In this document: piece after piece, positions 51,125 through 60,283 of the stretch
Layout of the letters: each line of letters starts with the position of its first letter
Numbering within the stretch: the first letter of the stretch is position 1
Source of the DNA: Kitasatospora atroaurantiaca
GTDB lineage: Bacteria > Actinomycetota > Actinomycetes > Streptomycetales > Streptomycetaceae
Direction: 5' to 3'
Length of the DNA: 64,000 nt
Assembly (NCBI RefSeq): GCF_007828955.1
Contig: NZ_VIVR01000001.1
Coordinates: forward strand, 682,001-746,000
Program-made: the position numbers and the translations under genes
Notes under the pieces: generated by a model
Seen by the model: the letters and a program-made list of their open reading frames with translations, nothing else
The model's database searches: none
Told to the model about the DNA's origin: nothing

Positions 51125-53040
51125 TCACGGACCCCACTGCCGCGCCGGCTCCCCCACTGCGCTACCACGACAGCCTGATCCCGCGTCTGCCCGTCGGCGA
51201 CTATACGCTCAAGGCAGGGCAGCGGATCGTCTACTCCGACGGTGGCACGCAGCAGGTGAGCGAGGCCGACCACGGCTTCGAGGTACGCGCCCCCCGCTTC
51301 GTGCTCGACCCGGCCTTCGTTCACGGCGCATACCCGGCCCCGAACAGCACGGGTCGCTACGCCAACCTGCTCCCCCACGTGACGCTCACGCGGGAGACCC
51401 TGCCGTGGGAGGTACCGGTCACGCCGAAGGGTTCGTGGCTCGCGGTTCTGCTGTTCGCGCGCGGCGAGCTGACCGGCGACCCGGGCGCCGAGGGCCGTAC
51501 CGAGGCGATCCGCCTGGCGGACCTGCTGACGCCTGTGCCGGGCGAGGTCCGCCCGCTGCCCGCTGTCGCACCGTCGGCCGACGAGAAGTCCTCGACCTGC
51601 CATACCGTTCTGGTCCCGGCGGCCCTCTTCGCAAAAGTGGCCCCGCGAACCGCCGACCTGCCCTACATCGCGCACCTCCGGCAGGGCGGATCGACCGACG
51701 ACACAGCGAGAGGTGCGGCCTCTGACGGGCGGCGGTACGCGGTCGTCGCCGGAACCCGATTCCCCGACCGGCCGAGCAGATACGTCGCGCACCTGGTGTC
51801 GCTCGAAGGTCTCGGCAGTGTCCTGGACACCGCGCCGACGAAGCCCGTACGCCTGCTGTCACTCTGGTCGTGGTCGTTCGACACCCATCTGACCACCAGC
51901 CGCCAGGGGTTCGGGACACTCGCCGCGGCGCTGGCGGCGGCGTCGGTCAAAGACAACGCGCTGCGCGTCCCGGTTGCCGCACCGCCGTCGGCCGGCGCGA
52001 GCGCGAAGCACACGGCCCAACGGCTCCGGCAGGGATTCGTGCCGCTGCCCTTCCGCGCGCACAGCGGCGAACACACATTCGCCTGGTACCGGGGCCCGCT
52101 GTCGCCGGTGCGCCCGCGCCCGCTGCCCACACCTCCCGAGTTGCTCGGCCGACCCCGTTCGGCGTCGCAGTTGCTGATCTATCTGGAGGAGTTCGGGATC
52201 TTCGACGTCAGCTACGCGGCCGCGTTCAGTCTCGGCCGGGCCCTCGCGGTGGCCGACACGGACTTCGGCAGCGGCTACACGCGTGGGGTCCGGTCCCAGC
52301 GGCGCCTGAAGGCGAGCGGAAAACGTTTCGCACCCACGGTCACCCCGCCGAAGGCCCCCGAGCACGAACCGGACGCGCGCAGCGCACATGCACGCTGGCT
52401 GAGCCGGTTGCGCCTGCTGGACCATGTCCCCTTCGCGTATCTGGTCCCGGACGCGCGAATGCTGCCGTCGGAGCGCCTGCGGCTCTGTCACGTGGACCCG
52501 GACTGGATCAATGCCCTTGAGGCCGGCGCGGCGAGCGTCGCCACCGGCGACCCCGAGGACGAGTGGGCTGCCGACCAGCTGTGGGCCCTGCGCGCTCACC
52601 CCACTCCGGCGGCAGCACTGCTGTTGCGTTCCGCGCTGGTGACCGCATGGCCGGGGATGGCGATCCGTTGCGTGGACGAAGCGGGCCCGGTCGCGGTCGC
52701 GCGCCGAGCCACCCTCGCCTCCGGCGTGGAGCTGATGCTCCTCGGCCGCCCGCCGACGAACGTCACGCTGGAAGAGCCGCACCGCAGCGCCCATCTCGGG
52801 ATCACCCCCGAGAAGAAGATCACGCTACGGGAGATCACCGGACGAATCGGTGCCTCACGCAAGTCTGTCCCGGTCTCCGGTGCGCTCCGCTCGGCCGAGC
52901 CGATGGTGCTCGATCTCGGCGCCAGGCTGCACGAGCTGCTGAAGACCGAGTTCGGAACCGGCATCGGCCCGAGCGCGATGGCGCTTCAACTTGTGGCCTC
53001 CACCGAGTACCAGGTGCTGACCGTGGCGGGAGACGCGTAA
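51121..53040 (+). CDS. large protein of unknown function in the toxin operon (639 aa)
   Basis: A soluble 639-residue protein without signal or membrane segments. It begins with PLRYHDSLIPRLPVGDYTLK, continues with FEVRAPRFVLDPAFVHGAYP and NLLPHVTLTRETLPWE, and then has GSWLAVLLFARGEL, which reads as a beta-sandwich N-terminal region. The middle contains LVSLEGL and a long helical part (FGTLAAALAAASVKD). I know no named family. GTG 51121 overlaps the preceding stop (GTGA), so it is made with the DUF6603-like protein, probably as a partner subunit. Confidence 0.6.
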   Translation: MITDPTAAPAPPLRYHDSLIPRLPVGDYTLKAGQRIVYSDGGTQQVSEADHGFEVRAPRFVLDPAFVHGAYPAPNSTGRYANLLPHVTLTRETLPWEVPVTPKGSWLAVLLFARGELTGDPGAEGRTEAIRLADLLTPVPGEVRPLPAVAPSADEKSSTCHTVLVPAALFAKVAPRTADLPYIAHLRQGGSTDDTARGAASDGRRYAVVAGTRFPDRPSRYVAHLVSLEGLGSVLDTAPTKPVRLLSLWSWSFDTHLTTSRQGFGTLAAALAAASVKDNALRVPVAAPPSAGASAKHTAQRLRQGFVPLPFRAHSGEHTFAWYRGPLSPVRPRPLPTPPELLGRPRSASQLLIYLEEFGIFDVSYAAAFSLGRALAVADTDFGSGYTRGVRSQRRLKASGKRFAPTVTPPKAPEHEPDARSAHARWLSRLRLLDHVPFAYLVPDARMLPSERLRLCHVDPDWINALEAGAASVATGDPEDEWAADQLWALRAHPTPAAALLLRSALVTAWPGMAIRCVDEAGPVAVARRATLASGVELMLLGRPPTNVTLEEPHRSAHLGITPEKKITLREITGRIGASRKSVPVSGALRSAEPMVLDLGARLHELLKTEFGTGIGPSAMALQLVASTEYQVLTVAGDA

Positions 53041-56000
53041 ATGGCCGTACGCAAGCAGTGGATCGTCCCGATGGAGATCGAGGCGCTGGTCGTCAACGAC
53101 ACGGTGCGAAAGGAGGTGACCTTCCAGCGCTGGTCGCAGGATTTCACCGACGCCCGCAGCAACCCGGTCGACGAGGGCGCCATCGACAACGGCTTCGGCA
53201 CCGATCCGGAGAACAACGGCGTCCACCTGCGCTGGGTACTCCCCGAGGCCCTCACTCACGCCCGCCAGCACCCGACGTCAGGGGCGCTCGAGCTCCCGTT
53301 CGTACCGAACCGCTGGCTCGTCGCCCGATATCTCACCGGCAAGCCGGACAGCAAGCCTGCGGCCTGGCTGATCGAGAGCGACTACGTCGGCGAGTGGGGC
53401 TCCGTCATGTTCGTACGGCACGACACCCCGATCGGCGACGAGACCATGCTGGGCCGCGCGCACGATCTCACCGCCGGTGCGTGGCAGGAGCCCGCGCCAC
53501 GGGCGCCGCACCTGACCGCGTTCGGTCCCGGCATCGTGGACTTCGCCGCCTACCAGCCGTACCAGAAGAACGTGTTCTCCTTCCACGACGACCTGACCGG
53601 GGTGGGGGAATCGGCCACGCTGAGCTATCTGGTGGCCGGATGGTACGCCAACGGGGCGGGTGATCCACTGACCACACCGAACGTCAAGGACGTCCTGCGC
53701 GACTTCGGCTGGTTCCGTCGGCGACGAGGCAGGCTCGGTGCTCTGAACACGTTCTGCGCCGGCACGGCACGCTCGGTGCGCTGGCGGAAGGACGACCGGT
53801 CGCTGGTCGTGGTGCCCCCGTCGAACGGGATGAGGGTCGCGGCCGGGACAACCGGTGTGGAGGCGCTGACGGCACTGGTCCGCCACCAGCACTCCCAGCT
53901 GCCCTATTCGGCCGAGGTGCTGACCACGCTTCAACACGGCCTGTCCGACCGGCTGGACGGCACACCGGACGGACTGTTCGAGTACGAGCAGTATGTCCAC
54001 CAGGCCGGATTCACCCGGACCCCGGGCGGCCACCAGTACGCGGTGGTCACCGTGGACGCGCCCTCGGGCACCCGCCCCGTTCCGCCGCCGGCCTGGCTGG
54101 ACACCCTGCGCGCCGCGCAGGACAGCTATCTGACGGCGGACCGCGCGCTGGAGGCATTGCGCTGGCGGCTCTTCTGTCTGTGGTGGCTGCGGGATCTGGA
54201 CGTGCTGCCGAAGGCGTACAAGAAGGCCGATTTCACCGATCAACTCGACGAGACCCGCGCGGGCAGCCTGGCGAGTGAGGTGGCCCGAGCACGGCGCACG
54301 CGCGACAAGGCCCTGGAGAACGTGCCATGGTCCCCCGAGCCCCGCGGCTGGGAGACGGCGATCGCCAAATTCCTCGACGCCAAGGGGTACTCGCTCGGGC
54401 GCTATCAGAAGCTGATCCGGGTACCGCTGGCCGCGTACCGGCGGGCCGGAGACCCCGTGCTGCTGCTGGCCGGCGCGCGAGCCGGTCGTCCGCTCACCCG
54501 CGGGCCGCTGCACTGCCGATTCATCGAGGATCTGCCGTCCGGAGGGGTCGCCTACGCGCCGCCGCCCAATGTGGAGAGCCTGCCCGCAGAGACGATCAAG
54601 GCCCTGGTGGGCGAACTCGGCGCCCTCGACGCCGGGAAGCCCAGTCCCGGACTACCCGATTTCGCCGCAGCGACGTGGAGACAACCCTGGTCGCCGCTGT
54701 ACCTGATCTGGGAGATCGACTACATCCCGCTGCCGTTCGGAAAGCACTGGACCTTCGACGGAATTGAATACCGGTGGGACGGCAAGGGTCCGCACGGCCC
54801 GGTGACCGCACTGCGCGGACGGAATCTGCTCACCCCGCATCTGCTGGCCAACCTGGGCAACCAGGTGCGCCAGTACCGTGAGGATCATCCCCAACTGCCC
54901 GCTGCCGACATCGCCGCGCTGACGAAACTCCTCGAAACGGTCGCCGGAATCGACCCGCTGTCGCAGGCGCTGGGCGGTCTCACCGACCAGGTCGCGCTGC
55001 GCGAGCGGTTCTTCGGCCGGAGGCCGACCGGGGCCCTGGCGGACCTGATCGGCCCGGCTCCGCACCACATCCCCAACCCGGGCAACCTGCCCGGCGACGA
55101 CGGCTCCTGGCCCGCGTCACCCTTCGAGGCGATCAGGGCCGGCCAGTTCCGGTTCACCCGACTCCTGGTGGTGGACGCGTTCGGCCAGGCGCAGACCATC
55201 GTGATCGGCTCCGACGAACGGACCACCTGGCCGATCCTGCCCTCGTCCCTCAAGCCGGGCCATGCCGTCGACGAGAAGGAACGGCAGCACTACGTAGAAC
55301 TGCGGCCCCGGCTCGTCCAGCCGGCACGACTGCGGTTCGAGCCCGTCGCCGCTCCGATCGTCGGCTGGCTGCTGCCGAACTTCGCGGACCGGGCACTGCT
55401 CTGCTTCGCCCCCGACGGCGGCGGACTCGCGGAACTGCGCGTGGCTCGCGGCGAATCCGGCTCACAGCGGGTCGTCGCCGAACCGCTGCCGGGTGTGCTG
55501 TCCCGCGACACCGGGGCGCTGCCGCCGGAGTTCGCCCGCAGAGCCCCCGCGCTCGCGGCGACGCTGGGCGGACTGATCGCCTCAGGACCGGACGGGTTCG
55601 CCCACTGGTGGGAGACTCTGCGCCTGTCGCTGGCGCGGATCGAACACGGCGAGGAGGAACACGCCGCCGCCCACGCCTGCCTGCTTGGCCGGCCACTGGC
55701 TGTGGTCAGGGCCAGGATCGCGCTCGACCTGGACGGCCCGCCGATCACCGACCCGAGTTGGCAGTACGCCTTCGCGCCCGGTAAGCCCGAGTTCACCAAG
55801 GTCCGGTGGCCGGTCCGGCTCGGCGAGGCCGAGCGGCTGGGGGACGGCCTGGTCGGCTACTACACGGGCACGGCGTACGGCACTTTTCACGCGGTGTCCC
55901 CGGCGAAGGGCGCGAGCCGCTACGTCGTCCCGGTCGGAAAGGGCGAGTCGGTGAGCCTGGCCGCCGATTCGGCCGTCACCGAGCTGACCATGATCATGGA

Positions 56001-56331
56001 TCCGCACGCGTCCGTCCATGCCACGACCGGAATCCTCCCGGTAACGACGCTCCGGCTTCCGGACGAGCTGGTGCGCGATCCCCTCGCCGCGCTGCGTCCC
56101 TCGTTCCGTACCGGGCCGCTGCTGACGACGACGCGCGGCGGGGCGGTCGCCGTGCCCGCCCCCTCCTCGCATCACGCCGGCACCTGGGAGTGGGCCGAGA
56201 CCCGGTGGGAGAAATCCGAGACCACCTGGGCGTTCTCTCCGATCGCGGCGGTGGACGTGAACGCCAGGTTGCCCGAGGAATCCGTCGAGATCCGAACCGG
56301 ATACACACATCTGAGGGAGCGCCGTGGATGA
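53041..56331 (+). CDS. large protein of unknown function in the toxin operon (1096 aa)
   Basis: A soluble 1096-residue protein. The N-terminus includes NGVHLRWVLPEALTHARQH and LPFVPNRWLVARYL, a segment I have seen in uncharacterised large bacterial proteins. A helical middle (residues about 355-460, with LDTLRAAQDSYLTADRALEA) is followed by beta-rich regions and a C-terminal block with WEWAETRWEKSETTWAFSPI. No catalytic motif is evident. The gene starts on the base after the previous stop and overlaps the next start by 8 bases. Size and lack of signal argue for a structural or carrier subunit. Confidence 0.6.
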   Translation: MAVRKQWIVPMEIEALVVNDTVRKEVTFQRWSQDFTDARSNPVDEGAIDNGFGTDPENNGVHLRWVLPEALTHARQHPTSGALELPFVPNRWLVARYLTGKPDSKPAAWLIESDYVGEWGSVMFVRHDTPIGDETMLGRAHDLTAGAWQEPAPRAPHLTAFGPGIVDFAAYQPYQKNVFSFHDDLTGVGESATLSYLVAGWYANGAGDPLTTPNVKDVLRDFGWFRRRRGRLGALNTFCAGTARSVRWRKDDRSLVVVPPSNGMRVAAGTTGVEALTALVRHQHSQLPYSAEVLTTLQHGLSDRLDGTPDGLFEYEQYVHQAGFTRTPGGHQYAVVTVDAPSGTRPVPPPAWLDTLRAAQDSYLTADRALEALRWRLFCLWWLRDLDVLPKAYKKADFTDQLDETRAGSLASEVARARRTRDKALENVPWSPEPRGWETAIAKFLDAKGYSLGRYQKLIRVPLAAYRRAGDPVLLLAGARAGRPLTRGPLHCRFIEDLPSGGVAYAPPPNVESLPAETIKALVGELGALDAGKPSPGLPDFAAATWRQPWSPLYLIWEIDYIPLPFGKHWTFDGIEYRWDGKGPHGPVTALRGRNLLTPHLLANLGNQVRQYREDHPQLPAADIAALTKLLETVAGIDPLSQALGGLTDQVALRERFFGRRPTGALADLIGPAPHHIPNPGNLPGDDGSWPASPFEAIRAGQFRFTRLLVVDAFGQAQTIVIGSDERTTWPILPSSLKPGHAVDEKERQHYVELRPRLVQPARLRFEPVAAPIVGWLLPNFADRALLCFAPDGGGLAELRVARGESGSQRVVAEPLPGVLSRDTGALPPEFARRAPALAATLGGLIASGPDGFAHWWETLRLSLARIEHGEEEHAAAHACLLGRPLAVVRARIALDLDGPPITDPSWQYAFAPGKPEFTKVRWPVRLGEAERLGDGLVGYYTGTAYGTFHAVSPAKGASRYVVPVGKGESVSLAADSAVTELTMIMDPHASVHATTGILPVTTLRLPDELVRDPLAALRPSFRTGPLLTTTRGGAVAVPAPSSHHAGTWEWAETRWEKSETTWAFSPIAAVDVNARLPEESVEIRTGYTHLRERRG

Positions 56332-58621
56332 CCTCTCGTTCGACCGGCTCCGCAAGGTGCGGCTCAGGGCGCCGCGGTTCTTCCTGTCCCAGGATCACAA
56401 TCCGGTGTGGTTCAACGGCTATGAGGTGCGGCCCGGCATCGTCGCGCTGCCGGTGATGAAGCTGACCGAGCGGCTGTACGAACAACAGGGAGACTCGACC
56501 GTGACCCTGGCCAGCATCGCGCAGGTGAAGCCGGAGGTGTTCGTCACCGAGGTGATGGATCTGTTGAGGCTGCTGGAGAAGGTCCCGTCGGGCCGCACCC
56601 TGGTCGAGTTCTTCGCGAACGCGTCGGTGCCACCGCCGAAGGTCCCCAAGAGGCCCGCTGACCGGACCTACTGGGAGCAGGAGGCGGTCTACGCCGACAA
56701 CGGCTGCCCCGCCGAGATCAGGCTGACGATCAACCAGCTCGACCCCAGGCTGCCCCAGCTCACGGCAGTCACGCTCGGCACCTACAAGACGGGCAGGTAC
56801 TACGGGGCGGGCTCCGTGTCGTACGTGCAGATCCATCCGCGCATGGTGCTCACGATGGACGGCTTGGCGATCTCGCCAGAGCTGATCATCGCTCACGAGA
56901 TGATCCACGCGGCCCACGCGGTCAGCGGCGCGATCGATGAGGGAGAGCTCAACGTCCCGGCGCTGGAGAGCCCCGGGAAATTCGCGACGACCAAGAGTCC
57001 CTTCGAGGAGATCGTCACGCACGGCGGATATCTCCAGCTCACCGCGTCCCTCGGGGTCCACCATCCGGGCGGAGTGCTCGCCATCAAGGCGACCCAGCCC
57101 CAGATCACCGGGCTCCGCTCGGCGGCAGAACTCGCCCGCACGGCCAAGAACGACGACGAGCGGAGGCGCTGGACGCGCACCCAGTGCGCCCGGTTCGACG
57201 TGGTGGGCGTCAGCGAGGTACGGCTCGCCGCGGAGCTCAAGCAGACGACACGGCGGGCGTACCACAACTTCATCTCCGAGACCCCCCGTGCAGGCATTCT
57301 GAAGAAGGCACGCGGCGAGGTGGCTGACGAGCTCTTCACGATCCCGCCGGGCAGCACTCCCGATCACCCCCTGCGCGCCAAACTGGCCGCGCTCACGACC
57401 TGGGCGTCCACGGTCGGGGTCGTGGATTGCGTGCACCCAGCCGCGCCGGACGACGTGGTCGGATACGCGGCGCCCAGAAAACTGGCGATGAAGGGTCCAG
57501 AGGCATGGAATCTCATCAACGGCCTCTCGGTGCGGCAGACACCCGCCGAGATCTGGCGCCCGAGCGACACCGCGCCGCCTCAGCCCGCAGGTGAGTTGAG
57601 AGTCGAGGTACGCGGCGGGCGGGACCGACCCGCACCCGTGCCGGCCTCGGGGCCGTCCCGCCCGCCGGTCTCCTCGAATCAGGTCACGGTCTTCCCGTAT
57701 CTGCGGAGCCAGGCCAAGGACGCGCCCGAGATCACCAAGCGGCTCTATCGGTTCGATCTGCGCGGCCCCGAGGAGAGGACCGAGAACCCCCATGGCATCA
57801 CCGTCGAGCCCCGGGATCTGGCGCCCGTCTTCAGCGCCGGTTTCCGCGCCTGGGGCACCTGGTACGACCTGGAGCACCACGTTCACCCGCGACCCGGATC
57901 CTGGTACACCCAGGACGGTTTCGTGAGCCTCGGTGCGGACAAGAAGGCGGCCATCGACCTGTACGCCCCCGACCTGGTGGGCCGGGTCGGCGCGAGCTGG
58001 ATCGAGCTGGCGACAGCAGCGATCAGGAGACGGCTGACGACACGGAACCTGACCCCGGCCCAGCAGGTACGCCTCTCGGACGACCTGGCCAGGCTGACGA
58101 AGCAGGCCGTCGGCGACGGCGGGGTGACCGGCTGGATCTACTCGGTCCTGCCGAGCCGCTACATGTTCCACGTCGCCACGAACGCGGGGTCCACCCGCCA
58201 GGCGCTCCTGGGCGACCAGGCCAGGCGGGCGGCGGAACAGAACGGCGAGTGGCTCGCCCCGCACCTGGTGCCGGCCTCCGCGATCACCAAGGCCACCCAA
58301 GTGACCTTCACCGTCGAGTACACGGTACCGAAGCGGGGCGGCCCGGCCGAACCGCGTTACCGCACACGCGAGACGGGCGAACTGATCAGGAAGAAGGCCG
58401 AGGGCGATCCGTACAACCCCTTCCGCCACCGCGCACAGAGCCGCTGGGACGGCCTGGTCAGCTACGGAGCTCCGCCGGACAATCCGTGCCTGCCGGGACA
58501 CCGCGACTTCGCGGTCCCGCGCGGGTGGTCAGGCATGGACGAGTACTGGAGGAACGGTAAGAAACACACGTCCTCATGGGCCACCACCGGCATCACACTG
58601 ACGCCGCCGCCACGACCGTAG
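56324..58621 (+). CDS. dual-domain toxin: M91-like zinc protease plus ADP-ribosyltransferase
   Basis: A 765-residue effector-like protein. Residues 120-245 hold a zinc-protease core: VQIHPRMVLTMDG, then IIAHEMIHAAHAVSGAID with HExxH at His191-His195, and SPFEEIVTHGG, whose Glu228/229 is a likely third ligand. This arrangement matches M91 (NleD/HopH1-type) effector proteases. Residues 472-660 form a cholera-toxin/pierisin-like ADP-ribosyltransferase: KRLYRFDLRGPEE (NAD-binding Arg476), VFSAGFRAWGTW, DGFVSLGADKKAAIDLY (the STS-like strand, Ser535), WIYSVLPSRYMFHV and QNGEWLAPHLVPASAI (catalytic Glu642, with Asn instead of Gln/Glu two residues before). A C-terminal tail of 100 residues has no match. 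ATG 56324 overlaps the previous gene. Confidence 0.75.
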   Translation: MDDLSFDRLRKVRLRAPRFFLSQDHNPVWFNGYEVRPGIVALPVMKLTERLYEQQGDSTVTLASIAQVKPEVFVTEVMDLLRLLEKVPSGRTLVEFFANASVPPPKVPKRPADRTYWEQEAVYADNGCPAEIRLTINQLDPRLPQLTAVTLGTYKTGRYYGAGSVSYVQIHPRMVLTMDGLAISPELIIAHEMIHAAHAVSGAIDEGELNVPALESPGKFATTKSPFEEIVTHGGYLQLTASLGVHHPGGVLAIKATQPQITGLRSAAELARTAKNDDERRRWTRTQCARFDVVGVSEVRLAAELKQTTRRAYHNFISETPRAGILKKARGEVADELFTIPPGSTPDHPLRAKLAALTTWASTVGVVDCVHPAAPDDVVGYAAPRKLAMKGPEAWNLINGLSVRQTPAEIWRPSDTAPPQPAGELRVEVRGGRDRPAPVPASGPSRPPVSSNQVTVFPYLRSQAKDAPEITKRLYRFDLRGPEERTENPHGITVEPRDLAPVFSAGFRAWGTWYDLEHHVHPRPGSWYTQDGFVSLGADKKAAIDLYAPDLVGRVGASWIELATAAIRRRLTTRNLTPAQQVRLSDDLARLTKQAVGDGGVTGWIYSVLPSRYMFHVATNAGSTRQALLGDQARRAAEQNGEWLAPHLVPASAITKATQVTFTVEYTVPKRGGPAEPRYRTRETGELIRKKAEGDPYNPFRHRAQSRWDGLVSYGAPPDNPCLPGHRDFAVPRGWSGMDEYWRNGKKHTSSWATTGITLTPPPRP

Positions 58622-58631
58622 GGAGCAGAAG

Positions 58632-59930
58632 ATGGTGCGGTTCGAGTACGAGCTCGCCAAGGACTCACGCAAACTGCAGATCTCGCCCGAAAGCGGCCCG
58701 CCGACGATCGCCACCGTGAAGATCCAGGTCTCCAACCCTGGCATCACCGGCGTCACCCGCGCGAAGATCATCATCAAGATCTCGGCCGAACTGACGGCCA
58801 ACCCCGGAGCCATTCGCCCGGTCTGCGATCCATCACGCGAGTGGTCGTTCAAGCGCGAGACGAACGACATCTACGTCGCGACGTTCCACAGGCAGCCCGG
58901 CAAACCGCCCCACCACCCGGCGCACAAGGGCGAATTGGCGAAGAACGCCCGGTTCACTCTGCTCCTGCACCACGTCGAGGTCTCCTCGAGCACCGGGGAG
59001 GCCGTGATCAGCATCATCGAGGACCTGACGATCGACGCCAGAGCGGAGACGACGGACAAGACCCTGACCATCCAGAAACACGCGACCGTACCGCCGGGCG
59101 CGGACGTGCCACGGCACTTCCGGCCGGAGCCGATCCAGCCGTCCTACGGCAATCCGGCCCGGCTGGTGTGGGAGGGGCCGCACATCGGGTACCGGATCCT
59201 GTCCGCCGCGCACCCGGCCGGCATCGACGTGACCGGAACGCGTGTCTGGCAGTCGGAGGATCTGTACGGGCCGACGACATTCGTCCTTCAGGGCATCGAC
59301 ACCACCGACGAGTCGGATCCGGTCCGGCACACCCTCACCACCACGGTGGTACCGGAGCGCGGACTGGAGTGGTTCGTCCCGATCGAGGGCCTTGAGGGCC
59401 AGGGCCCGACCGCGCTCGGAGGCTGGGAACGTGACCACACGGTCATCGGCACTTGGCGGATCACTGACGGTCCCCCCGGAGACAGAGCCGATCTCACCTC
59501 CGACGTCCGATTCCGGGTGTGGACCGGCACCGAGCGCCACAACCGGCACGTCATCAGCCGCGACTACCCGATCTCCGCGCTGAAGAACCAAGGGCTTCAG
59601 ATCCACATCCCGCTCGGTGGGGGCTCCCGAGCGTTCTTCGAATTCACCAACAACACGTTCCTCGAGCGGGGCTGGGGAGATCCCTGGGGAGGGCTCAAGG
59701 ACCCGAACAAAAAGGAGTACTCGGACTTCAACACCCGGATGCGCGGGCGATCCGTGGTCGATCTGGCGTTTCTCTTCCACGTCGCCGCGGACGAGAGTCC
59801 CCGGAACACTCAGGACAACATTCCCGCACCACAGCGCAGGCCACGACCGGATCCGGCCGCGGCCTCCTCCGGCCGGTCCGGCACAGCGCTCGACACCGAT
59901 GCGCCGTCACGGCATCCCGGGTCACCCTGA
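58632..59930 (+). CDS. beta-rich protein of unknown function, last gene of the toxin operon
   Basis: A 432-residue soluble protein. The first 150 residues look like an immunoglobulin-type or bacterial adhesin-like domain (TIATVKIQVSNPGITGV, ARFTLLLHHVEVSSSTGEA). Later blocks are VWQSEDLYGPTTFVLQGID and GLQIHIPLGGGSRAFFEFTN, and the C-terminus is Pro/Arg/Ser-rich and probably disordered. It starts 10 bases after the toxin gene with GGGAG in front. It might bind cells or cap the complex, or protect the producer; the sequence does not decide. No membrane segments, no signal. Confidence 0.6.
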   Translation: MVRFEYELAKDSRKLQISPESGPPTIATVKIQVSNPGITGVTRAKIIIKISAELTANPGAIRPVCDPSREWSFKRETNDIYVATFHRQPGKPPHHPAHKGELAKNARFTLLLHHVEVSSSTGEAVISIIEDLTIDARAETTDKTLTIQKHATVPPGADVPRHFRPEPIQPSYGNPARLVWEGPHIGYRILSAAHPAGIDVTGTRVWQSEDLYGPTTFVLQGIDTTDESDPVRHTLTTTVVPERGLEWFVPIEGLEGQGPTALGGWERDHTVIGTWRITDGPPGDRADLTSDVRFRVWTGTERHNRHVISRDYPISALKNQGLQIHIPLGGGSRAFFEFTNNTFLERGWGDPWGGLKDPNKKEYSDFNTRMRGRSVVDLAFLFHVAADESPRNTQDNIPAPQRRPRPDPAAASSGRSGTALDTDAPSRHPGSP

Positions 59931-60009
59931 TGCCGAACGACATACCGGCAGCGCAGGCACACGAGGTGACTCTGACGTCAGACTGCCCGGGTGAGCGAGT
60001 GCGGGCCGG

Positions 60010-60240
60010 GAGGTGCGGAGCGTAGGTGGTCTGCTCGCAGAGGGCCGTGCCGTCCCGGGTGAAGTCGGTCCATTCCAGGACGGTGGTCCCGTCCTCCGCT
60101 ATGCGCAACCTGGCGGTGCGGCGACCAGCGGGTCGTACGTGTAGCGCCAGAGCTGTCCGTCGGGCGTGGTCACGGCGACCAGCTGGTCCTCGACATCCCG
60201 GGTGTAATGCCAGTTCTCGAGCCGCCCGAGCCGGAAGTCC
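60010..60240 (-). pseudogene. RHS-repeat protein fragment with frameshift
   Basis: Minus-strand translation from about 60240 gives EDFRLGRLENWHYTRDVEDQ, LVAVTTPDGQLWRYTYDPL and, after a frame change near 60125, GRRTARLRIAEDGTTVLEW and TDFTRDGTALCEQTT. These are YD/RHS repeats of a different RHS lineage from the gene at 24.4-30.8 kb. There is no start, core or tip. Confidence 0.6.
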
Positions 60241-60283
60241 TCTGACGCGCCACCTGCGCCGTTGGAAACTCATCGCTGCTGAT

